Source: Eurosta solidaginis (Eukaryota; Arthropoda; Insecta; Diptera; Tephritidae). Taken from it: a DNA stretch of 64,000 nucleotides. The stretch is from the NCBI RefSeq assembly GCF_040869045.1, contig NC_090321.1, positions 32,981,426 through 33,045,425 of the forward strand, written 5' to 3'. Shown here one piece after another: positions 35,201-47,200 of this stretch (positions are counted from its first letter, which is position 1; each line of letters opens with the position of its first letter). Under the pieces are notes generated by a model. That model searched no databases and was not told where the DNA came from. It saw only the letters and a list, made by a program, of their open reading frames with translations. Both the position numbers and the translations under genes were made by a program.

Positions 35201-38200
35201 AAGGAATCTGTTCGCTCCACTGAAGGCAAACGGGCGCCTGAGGAGATACGACGGCAACCTTCACGTGACCAATATATATTTCCTTTAGATTGTAAGTTTC
35301 TGAATTCTAAAGATGCACTATAAAAGTGTGTGTGCTTTTGTGAGACCACGAAAGCGCTCTGGACCATAGAATGCTGCTTTAGCATGCTCCTAGGCTAGGT
35401 AGTCTGCAATCCATCCGTCAACCAGACCTCTGACTGAAGTTCAGGATATGGATGCCCTGTTTCCCAAAGAGTTCTGTCCACAGTGGACAACTCAAAGTTA
35501 CGTGAGAATCTAAAATACTATCCTTTGATCTGTTTGAATGACCTGAATTTAAAACGCAAACTTCCTGCTACACCTTTTCCAGTTTAAGTTCAGAAATTTA
35601 CAACTCAATTACAGAAAATTGTAATTCAGGTACAGAAAATTACAATTAAAGTTCAGAAATTTACAATTCAAGTTCAGAAAATTACAATTCAAGTTCAGAA
35701 AATCCAATTTAAATTCAGAAAATTACAATTCAAGTTCAGAATTTCCATTTCAAGTTCAGAAAATTACAATTCAAGTTCAGAAAACTACAATTCAAGTTCA
35801 GAAAATTGCATTTCAAGTTCAGAAAATTACAATTCAAATTTAGAAAATTATAAGTAGGGTGTTATTTTTCAAAAGTTATTCCAATTCATACTACGTATTG
35901 TAATACTTAAATGTTATTTGCGGAAGTGTTGATGCTTCCTTGCCAATGTTGGCTTGGATATACTGTACCCCAAGTTGTCTCCAAGGCGCGTACATCCCTA
36001 GCTAAGAAATCAAACGAGCTAAGAATCAAAACGCTTGTGAACTTTAGAATATAGCTGAATGTCCTTGTAACTGACCTCTTATGAGAGGGGGAGAGAGAAG
36101 AGAGGAAGCGGTTTTTTTCGCTATCTCCTTCATGTGAGCAAACTTGATTTAAGTGAGTTAAGAAGTCCAATGCTTTCTTTACAGATAGTAGGCCTTCATA
36201 TCCTTGAATCAGATTATTAGCGTTAACATTTACCATGTTATATACTTTAATTGCCATTGCGTGAAAGAAAAAATTCTTGACAAACTTTCTGAACTTGAAT
36301 TTTATTTTCTGAACTTGAATCGTAATTTTCTGAACTTGCATTGTAATTTTCTGAACATAAATGTATTTTTCTGAACTTGAATTGTAATTGGTAAGATATC
36401 TAGCAAATATTAGAATGCCGGCTTGTTTACCCTGTAATATTGGCGAAAGCTAATTGAAAAAAATATAACTTGTTATTCAAAAGTGCTGAAAATAGTAATC
36501 TTTAGCTTACAGTGGATCATTTAGCTTCAAAGGGTTAGAACTGTCCCTTAATTGCCTCCGAATCGCTTTCACATTTATATTCTCCTCGCGCTCAATCAAT
36601 ACCAACCTAAGTGCAATACCAAACACTATTTTATAAATTTTTTATCTCTGTTTTTGTTGTATTTTAAGAAAATATATGCTTGTTTACAAAATTTACACAT
36701 TTGCAAGTAAATTATTTGTTCACTGCTAGTTCACAATAGAGCATTAGCTGTTTCGAAGTGAACTTTTGTTCGCCCGAAATTGCCGATAGGCGGAAAAGTT
36801 CAGCCGAACAAAAAAAGTGAAGGCGAACACTTTTCCGCGTGAACTTCGCGATAAGGGTGATTATGTTTTATCAATGCAAAAAATTGCAAACAACAGCTCA
36901 ATACGAGATAATGACTTAGTCGAATTCATAATTGAAGGGCTACAGAACAAAAGTGCGTGCGTGTCTGTACTATACAATACAAATACTCTCCAGAAACTGA
37001 AAAAAGCAATACCCAAGTATGAGAAACTCATAGGGAACGTGAGCGGCGGTCAAGCAGCAAAACCCGAACGCGGTTAACAACAACTAGATAGGTGCTATAA
37101 CTGTTCTGCGTACGGTCACTTCTCAGCCGACTGCAAAAAGCCGAAGAGTCAAAGAGGTTCCTGTTTCAATTGCGGCGATTCAAACCACTTATTCGGAAAT
37201 TGCCCGAAAAAAGCGGTTGGAGCAGTTTTTGAGGACGGTCATTGGGACGAAGTAGATTGCAAAGGATCGGTAAGTGTTGTTTTGAACGGATCTTTCAGAA
37301 CATGCCCACAATTTAGTTTACTTTCTTGCATGTTCGATACGGGTAGCCCTACTAATTTTATTAGTCGATCCCTCGTTAAAGGTGAGCAAATCGAAAAGAG
37401 GCCGAATAATTTTAGAGCGATAGGCAATACGAAATTGAAGTGCTGTGGTCAGATAAGACTAGCTACAAAATTAAATAATATCACTAAGTGTTTGAGTTTT
37501 CATATTTTGGAGGATGGCGCTATGCCATATCCAGTTATACTAGGGAGGGATTTTTTACGTTCATTTGAATATATCTTTGTACAAAATCTAAAGAAAATAA
37601 AATTGAATTAAATTCTGACATGAATAAAAACGGTGGGCAGACTTCTGAAATTAACGATAAACAGCCGGGTAATATTCCAGTAGATATCAGTTTTCAGGAA
37701 ATTTTCAGTATCGAAACGGTCGGAAACGAAATGGATGTTAACCCAACATTGACTTTTAATTTGAAAGAAAAAATTCGACAAATGATAACGCAAACATATT
37801 CAAATAATACGTCCGGTAGATCGGTAGAAGTTGACTATAAGGCGCATATTCATTTAACTTCCGAAACTCCTGTATCGTGCTCTCCAAGGCGTCTCTCCTT
37901 CACGGAGAAAGCTAAGGCAGAAAAAATTATCAATGAACTTTTAGATCAAAAAATTATTAGACACAGTAACTCTCCATACTCCTCCCCAATTGTGCTGGCA
38001 AAAAAGAAATCAGGGGAAATAAAAATGTGTATTGATTACAGAAATTTAAACAAGTTGATAGTGAAAGATAATTACCCACTACCATTAATCGCCTTTAATA
38101 TTTAGAAGGTAAAAAAGTGTTTAGTTTACTAGACCTGAAAACAGGGTTTTACCAAGTTAAAATGAGTGAACAATCAATTAAGTATACATTCTTCGTTGTT

Positions 38201-41200
38201 CCGAATGGACAGTAGGAATTTTTGCGAATGCCATTTGGCCTTACAAATGGGCCAGCTATATTCCAGCGATTTATAAACCAGGTTTTTAAGGAATTTGTAG
38301 CTAAAAATGAAATAATCGTGTATATGGACGATATATTAATTGCGAACACAACTATAGAAGAGCATATTGAGTTACTTAAAAGGGTATTGACACGTTCAAG
38401 AGAGTATAGTCTTGAATTGAAAATACAGAAATGCAAGTTTGCATATTACGAAATAGAATATTTAGGGCATCGTGTATCAGGTGATGGAATAAAGCCATCT
38501 GATAGTCACATAAAAGCCATTTCTGAGTATCCCTGCCCAAAGAATCAAAAGGACGTACAATCCTTTCTCGGCTTGTGTTCATACTTCAGAAAGTTCGTAA
38601 AATCATTTTCAATTATCGCAAATCCGTTCTACGAACTGGTAAAGAAGGACGCAAAATTCCAATTTGATGCAGAGTGTAGGACATCATTTGAAGATCTCAA
38701 ATCAAAGTTAACATCATGCCCGATATTATCAATTTATAGTCCAAAGAAGGAAACTGAATTACATTGCGATGCTAGCGCTATCGGGTATGACGCCATATTG
38801 CTACAAAAGCAGGACGACAAAGTCTTTCACCCTATTGCTTATTTCTCAAAGCGAACTAACGAAGCCGAGTCACGTTACCATAGCTTTGAATTAGAAACCC
38901 TTGCAATAATAAATGCCTTGCGCTGCTTCAGAATATACTTAGAGAGCATTAAATTTGAAATTGTTACAGATTGCAATTCCCTTGCACTGACCTTAAATAA
39001 AAAAACGATAAACAGCCGGATAGCTTGGTGGGCATTAGAATTGGAAAATTTCGATTATACCATACAGCATCGAAGCGGTGCGAAAATGGCTCACGTGGAT
39101 GCACTGAGTAGATGCCAAACACATTCCGAAAAAGTTGTAGCAATGGTCGACAGCGAGGATATAGACTTTAGATTGCAGGCGGCACAAGACGTGACAATAA
39201 AATTGCGAACTGAAAAGTCAGTTAGAAAAAGCAGATAACAACAAATTCGAAATGCTTAATGGGATCATATACAAAAAGAATGAGGGCAGCCCTTTATTCT
39301 ATGTACCGCAAGAGATGGAGGAGGAAGTAATAAGAACGACCCAAGAGCATATTGGCCACTTAGGAGTAGATAAGTGTTATAAAAAAAAAAGAAAATTATT
39401 GGTTCCCGGATATGGAAAACAAAATAAACAAATTTACAAAAAACTGCATACGATGCATAATGTATTCTCCGCCCCTAAAACCAAACGAACGGACACTACA
39501 TAACATACCCAAAGAGCCTACCCCATTACACACAATCCACATAGACCACCTAGGACCCTTACCATCCTGACAGTCCAAACGTAAGCATATTTTGGTTATA
39601 ATAGATAGTTTCACAAAGTATGTGAAGTTGTACCCAGTCCTTACAACAAGTACAAAGGAAGTTAACGCATCACTAAACAAGTACTTTGAATATTATAGCC
39701 GCCCGGTTAGATGTATTACAGATAGGGGTAGTTGCTTCACATCTAAAGATTTTTCTGTGTTTATGGAAAGTAAAAATATACAGCACATAAAAGTTGCTGT
39801 AAACTCGCCTCAGGCAAATGGGCAGGTCGAGAGGGTCAACCGAACACTAGTAGGTATGCTAGCAAAATTTAGTGAATCAATACAACATGCTGAATGGGTT
39901 AAACATATAACGAAAATTGAATTTGCTCTTAATAACACAGTTAACAGGGCCATAGGTATGACACCCAGCAAAGCACTAATTGGAGTGAATCAGCGAGGTC
40001 CTTTAGCCGACAAACTGACTGAATATCTGGAAGATTGCCTTCCAAAAAGGGGGAGGGGAGATATGGAAAAGTTACGTGATATTGCAAAGCAAAATATAGA
40101 AACGTTGCAAAATTACGACCTAAAGCAAAGCGAGCTGAAGAATAAAAAAGTTAATAAATTTAAAATAGGCGATTTTGTGGTAATTAAGAACGTAGACAAT
40201 ACGATAGGTACGAACAAAAAGCTTGTGCCTAAGTTTAAACGGCCTTATACGATATATAAAATTCTAGCGAACGACCGGTACGTTATCCGAGACATCGAGG
40301 ACTTTCAGATTACCCAGATACCTTACGATGGGGTCCACCGGCGGCCACCGTGGTGTGATGGTAGCGTGCTCCGTCTACCACACCGTATGCCCTGGGTTCG
40401 CACCCCGGGCAAAGCAACATCAAAATTTTAGAAATAAGGTTTTTAAATTAGAAGAAAATTTTTCTAAGCGGGGTCGCCCCTCGGCAGTGTTTGGCAAGCG
40501 CTCCGCGTGTATTTCTGCCATGAAAAGCTCTCAGTGAAAACTCATCTGCCTTGCAGATGCCGTTCGGAGTCGGCTTAAACATGTAGGTCCCGTCCGGCCA
40601 ATTTGTAGGGAAAATCAAGAGGAGCACGACGCAAATTGGAAGAGAAGCTCGGCCTTAGATCTCTTCGGAGGTTATCGCGCCTTACATTTATTTTTATTTT
40701 TTACGATTGGGTCGTGGAAGCTTGTAACATTAGGCTGTGGAAGACTAGTTCTGAACATCAAAACAGCACTTAACTCTTCTTTTATCATATAAGATTTTGT
40801 AATTAAAAACATTTAAAACTTCTTTTATCACATAAGTTATAGTATATTAAAACATTTAATATAATCTGACCGAGGGCGGTCACTTTTGGTCAGGTTGGCC
40901 GAGCTAGCTGTAGTATATGTAATGTATTGTAAATTACGATTAGCATATTCTATTACGATTCGTGATAGAATATGCTATTGTGAACAACAAAAAATGAAGA
41001 GATTGAATACACACCGAATAAAGAATCAATTGATACATAGCAACCGACGTAGAAGGTTTTATTACTAAAAATTGTAATTTTCTGAACTTAAATTTGAATT
41101 TCTGAACTTGAATTGTAACTTTCTGAATTTGAATTGTAAATTTCTGAATTTAAAATGGAATTTCTGAACTTGAATTAGAAATTCTGAACTTTTATTGTAA

Positions 41201-44200
41201 TTCTCTGAACTTGAATTGTAATTTTCTAAACTTGAATTGAAATTTCCCGCCTATTCACTTACCGTTTAGTGCAGCCCGCTTCGTTGACACACTGACATGG
41301 ATGTTGTGGCGTTTCACCTTCAGCATCCCTCATACAATGATAAAGCATACAGCGTGCACAACCCATACCCGACATACACTCAAATGCCGAACGAAAACGA
41401 TCCGGTGCAAATTCACAAGCACCCTTCCGATTCCATTCGTCATTGTATAATTCATGACAATAGCGGCAACGTGCACGTTGACCCTTCTTAAGTATATCCA
41501 CATTGCTGAAGGGATCTTTGAGTATCATACCAGCGCCAATGGGTGACGACTGAGCGGCAGCAAGTGCTTGAGCAGCTTCCAATGCATTACGTTTCTTTAG
41601 CGCACTTATCGATTCACGACGAGCATTAAGTACTTGCGCGCCAGCTGGTTGATCAACAACTGGGTAATTATAATCATGCACCTATTTAGTTGAAATTAAA
41701 AGAAAATGTTGAAATAAGAAAAACAAATGACAAGCAAAAGAGTAAAGTAGAAAATGTAGTTGAAAAAAGAGAAATTAAAACTTTGCGTGGATTGCAAAAA
41801 CAAATATTCAAGTCTTTACCGCTGTCAGTTGGACGTAAGAGTAATTCTCGCTAGTCGCAATGGCTGTTGGTAACGGCGGTGTTGATGTGTCAAACTGACC
41901 CGATGAGACTGTGGTGATTGGTGGCGATATGATGGCACCACTAACATTGGTCGTAGTTATAACGTTGCTATTATTATTGTAATTACCACCAACACAAGTA
42001 GAAGTGCTTGTGCCGATTGCAGCGGATAGTGATGGTGGTGGTGGTGGTGTTTGCAGGGAGCATGACTTCTCGTGCGATATGTAATGAATGGTCGCTTTAG
42101 GATGTTGTGTGACATTACCACCACCATCACTGGATTTATTTAAATCGCTTTTATTGCTGATGCGTTCACCGCGATCGAGACTAATACTTTCTGTTTTGTT
42201 AGGTAATAAAGAGAGAGATATGGATATTTATTTAAAGCCCCGTTATAAAAGTAGTTTTTCATATAGATGCGTTTAACTCAATTTTATGCAGTATGAGTAG
42301 ACGAGCCGGACCTGTGCGCATCTTGCGCAACCAATATAAAAGTCTCTTATCAAATATCACCAGAAATCAGCTTGCGCTGCCATCTGGCTTATGGTACCAA
42401 CTGCCGGTAATGCAGTGCAAATATTCACAATAGTGCCATAGTACAAGTAAATTTCTTTGTGTGCTCAAAATCGTTTATTTTTAACAAATTATTTTAATAA
42501 AATATAGCTAAACAAAAGCACTACGACCAAAATTGCCCAAAGCTCGCTTATAGCCCGAATCTCCATCTTTACAACCAAAACGTTATTTATAGAATTGGAT
42601 TCCAAATAAGAGCGAAAAAGGGACCCGTACATAAAAACAGCAATTAGAAATAATATATATGTTTGTATGTATTTTTATGGTGAACGGTAGATTGAGCGAC
42701 ACTGGCGCCAGCTGACATGAAAAAGTAGCCAACTTGCAACTTTTGTTGCAAGCAAAGCATAAGAAGCATTTGACATTTGCTTTTGCAAAGGGTGCTGGCA
42801 CACTTTGCAAGTGAAATTATTTTTCCCAAACGGTGGTAACTTTTCTAACATTTTTCGCAATTAAAAACTGTAATGTAACAAATGGATGCAACACAAAAAA
42901 TGTTAGCGAGTATTTTTGTTGTATTGGGAAAATGTTTATAACAGTGCTTCGCAATAGTTTGTGAAATAAACTTCAATTGCAAAGTCTGAAGTTCTTCCAT
43001 ATTATAAGCGCGACATCTTTGTTTTTTTGTGGCGACGTTACTGGAATGCATAAGCTTGTGTTAAACGCATCTACATATATGAAAAATTTAACTATGCCGC
43101 GACCTTTACATCAAATGTCTAAAGGGCCCATTACTCATACTTAGCATAGACTTGACCTGACTTGAGAACTGTCACTTACAGTTCTGCTAAATGAACAATG
43201 CATGTTACTGATTACTCAAAACTTAGCAACACTTAACTTGACTTAGAAGTCTGTTGAATTTTGATTTTCTATATAAGTTCTAAGTGACGTTTACATTTTG
43301 AGATGTCATTTGTTTGTTTCCATTTCATTTTGACTTTTTGTCATACAAATTGACATTTACTGATTGTTTTAAACAATTTTTACACTTGATATTAGAGAAA
43401 AATTGTAAGTTTACAAACGGCGATGGTTACTAGGACATGTTTCTGAATTTCACTTCTTCATCAGCTAGCTTTTCGGGAGCTGAGCGTTGAACTCGAGTCT
43501 CCAACATTCATATCAGTGCAAGCCTTTTTTTAGCTGCTACGCCATATGAATGTTCCGTTGTTCGCTGTACAATTGGTCTCTAAGAGTTGCCTTTTTTGTT
43601 TATATTCCTTTTGATCACCATGTAGGCACATACACTCTGTATGTAGTTTATTCCTAATGGTGTGGATATGATTTTTAGGCGTGCTTTTGAAAGCTTAGTA
43701 ACATTTGTTCGGATTTTTACAGTATTTGTTTTTAATACTTCCGCTGTTACTATTATATCAATATGATCATATTTATTTAATTAGCGAGCTTTGCTCATAT
43801 TGCTTTATACAATGGTTTTTGTAATTGATATTAGAGAAAAATTGTAAGTTTACAAACGGCGATGGTTACTAGGACATGTTTCTGAATTTCACTTCTTCAT
43901 CAGCTAGCTTTTCGGGAGCTGAGCGTTGAACTCGAGTCTCCAACATTCATATCAGTGCAAGCCTTTTTTAGCTGCTACGCCATATGAATGTTCCGTTGTT
44001 CGCTGTACAATTGGTCTCTAAGAGTTGCCTTTTTTGTTTATATTCCTTTTGATCACCATGTAGGCACATACACTCTGTATGTAGTTTATTCCTAATGGTG
44101 TGGATATGATTTTTAGGCGTGCTTTTGAAAGCTTAGTAACATTTGTTCGGATTTTTACAGTATTTGTTTTTAATACTTCCGCTGTTACTATTATATCAAT

Positions 44201-47200
44201 ATGATCATATTTATTTAATTAGCGAGCTTTGCTCATATTGCTTTATACAATGGTTTTTGTAATTGATATTAGAGAAAAATTGTAAGTTTACAAACGGCAA
44301 TTACAAAAACCATTGTATAAAGCAATATGAGCAAAGCTCGCTAATTAAATAAATATGATCAATTTTTACACTCATAAATTAATTGTAGTATTCAAAATTA
44401 ACTTTGTTTAAAAACTACCACCTTTTTAGCAAATATTTCACAATAAAACGCCAGCTGGAAAACAACTGATTATGATGCCAGATTGTATGCGCTAAGTGGA
44501 GTATAATCGTGGCTAAGTTACCAAGTTACGCCAAGTCAAGTCCATGCTAAGTATCAGTAATGGGCCCTTAAGAATAGTTTTCATTTTTATTTAAGTACGT
44601 ACTGTGACTTTTTTCACTGCCTTCTGGACTGGAATATGACTTCTGTATGCATTCGGCTTCGATAGGTAACTCTAAGGTCTGTAAAGGGAAAAACGAACAT
44701 TTATTACACGAATTGACCATAACCACTTTTTTTGTCGACTGGTATTTGGCACACTGTGGAATTTTAAGGGAATTTGGCTCAGAATTAATAAAACTCCCAA
44801 CGAATAAATTATGGCGTATTATAAGGGGTAAATTATGTATAAGGCAACACAAAGCAACAAAACATTTTTTATAGGGCAGTGTTATAGATGTTGATGGTCC
44901 TTTGCCGGATATAGATCGGGTACCTTCGGGGAGTGTGTTTAGGTTACAACAACATCTTTATAATGCCTTTTTTAACTTCTGCGGGTGTGATGGTAATGAG
45001 CGGCTCGCATTATTGATATATTATATGCTGAATGTGAGTGCCTGCCATCGTATGGCTCAACTTCAAATGAGCTTGTAATCGGGGTTACAATCACAAGGTC
45101 TATCTAAACCCTTTTCCCTCGTATGGTAACCGGTTGCACGCCATTCTAATCTTAGCATAAATAATTCGCTGCATCATGTTCTGACCCTTGGGGCACCATC
45201 AGATACATAATGCAATTCGAAAATTAAGTGCTGTAAACAAACTTTATGCACCAACATAACCTGCATCACAATTAAGGGATGTGATTACAACATTTTCGTC
45301 ACATCGAATCTAAATATCCGTTCGCGTCTACTACTTAAATTCGCAGCTACTAATCACATTTATACTAACTCCGATGGCCGGTGATTTATCCATGTTCATG
45401 GTCCTATACCGTTCAGAGGTGATGGAATTTGCTGCTCGCTGTATGTGGTAGGAGTTTGGGCAGGTCGCCAGATGCTAAGGTAAGCATTGGCTGTCATTCA
45501 ACGCAGTTTATAAGTACTGCGCTGACGATGGAAATGTCTGGCAAGCTGTAACAGTTTCCTGCAGTTCGAGTGGGGCATCGTCATATACGGTGCAGAAAGT
45601 CGTATTGACTAGTTTCCAGTCTCAGCTGGCACGCTGGAATGTAAGAGCTTGTTGTTGTTGTAGCGATAAGGTTTCTCCCCGAAGGCTTTGGGGAGGTTAT
45701 CGATGTGATGGTCCTTTGCCGGATACAGATCCGGTACGCTCCGGTAAAACAGCAGCATTTAGGTGCTAGCCCGACCATCTCGGGAACGATTTATGTGGCC
45801 ACATTAAACCTTCAGGCCATACCTCCCGTCCCACCACCAATTTAAATGAGGAGCTTGGGTCGCCAGAGCCTCGTCTATTAGGGTTTGGAGAAGCTATATA
45901 TTGCGCTGGCAACCTGAAGGGTTGCGCTACACAGCCCCTTGAATCTGGTATTTTAGTCGCCTCTTACGACAGGCATACCTGCCGCGGGTATATTCTGACC
46001 CCCTAACCCGCCGGGGGTCTTGGCCTGCGTTTAAACCGCCAAGAATAAACACCACACTAGCGTATAGTAGGCTGCAGGAGGAATATATATTGTAACGAAT
46101 TTACTGCAATTCCCCTTATTTGCAATCTTCTGCCAACGTTCGTATCTCTAAACTGTTGAATAAATAACTCCAATATTGAATAATGGAAAAATGGCCTTTA
46201 TTAAAGTACTTCACAATAACACTTATACTTTGCAACGAATAGCTTGCTTAATAACCAAACTGATAGCTTAAATGAAACTGATCTATTGCCCGACAGATAG
46301 GGTGTTAACTGAAACTGCTTCTAGCGCCTCTACCGCTGGTGCTTTTATACTCTGTGATTTCCTCGTGGCATCTTCTAGGCGCTTCCAAAATTTACTTAGT
46401 TACCGCCATATAATTATAACTACAGATGCACGTATATAGCCTCTCATATGCGTGTATTTGTGAGCGACACTTCCACAATTACAATTGCATACTTTTGGGA
46501 GCATCTCAGATAAGATATCTGCATTTGTTTGTGCATCTCTTCTCTGCTGCGTGTACGTACATATGTGTAGACATAATGATTTATTCGTTTACGTACATAC
46601 AAGTGTAGCAGCTTGCTTCATTGTTGTTGTGGCTTTATTTACTTAATATCAGATTAGTGATGGGGGTATCACTTAGAGCCACTAATATTCGTCACAATAT
46701 ATTTCTTTTGGTCTAGGTTAAAATCACCCGACCGGACAGTTATGCCTTGAATTTCTCAGGTTTTGTCCCTGTGGCTGATTAGGGTTGAAATAGACAGTAT
46801 AGCAGGGATGATGAGTGATAAAATCGAGACCTCCATTATTACACCTTGCGTAATCTTTTCATGGATGTTGTAGCCATCGCAAGTTGGAATATTCGATTGA
46901 TTGTTGGCTTTGTCACTTTGGCGCGGATGGCTTAGAATATACACGCGGCAGGTATGCCTGTCATAAGAGGCGACTAAAATACCCAATTTCTTCAAGGGGT
47001 TGTGTAGCGTAACCCTTTCAAGGGGCTGCCAGCGGAATATATAGCTTCTCCAACACAATTGTCAACCTCACCTACCCGTGGCGAATCCTATTTCTTTAAG
47101 TGCCGAGGCTCTGGCGACCCAAAATTTCTCATGGATCTAGGGCATGAGAGCGTGGTATGGCCTAGAAGATTTCATGTGGTCATCTTTAATTTTTCATTGT

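Larger units (their letters stand above)
36386..41064 (+). mobile_element. Ty3/gypsy retrotransposon, mdg3/Blastopia-like, degenerate
   Basis: In order: partial gag, two zinc knuckles, protease, RT, RNase H and integrase, then about 350 bp of 3' sequence with AATAAA (about 41018) before the foldback repeats resume. RT and RNase H wording ('[20 protein letters not shown]') fits the mdg3/Blastopia lineage. The region 36386-36816 shows no clear gag start and I could not match LTRs at the two ends. A SINE splits the integrase end. Confidence 0.78.
35575..41246. mobile_element. Foldback element with minisatellite arms, split by a retrotransposon
   Basis: The left arm (35575-35850) repeats 'aattcaagttcagaaaatta'. 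The right arm repeats the reverse complement 'ctgaacttgaattgtaattt' at 36290-36385 and resumes at 41065-41246. Arms of inverted tandem repeats around a centre (35871-36289) are typical of foldback (FB-like) elements. The centre has a 144-codon minus frame (35907-36341) without a known motif. The 4.7 kb between the two parts of the right arm is an mdg3-like retrotransposon. Confidence 0.65.

Noticed and set aside
35907..36341. The 144-codon minus-strand frame as a gene
   Set aside because: Its N-terminal part is translated minisatellite and the rest matches no family known to me. It lies in the centre of a foldback element. Kept only as a remark there.
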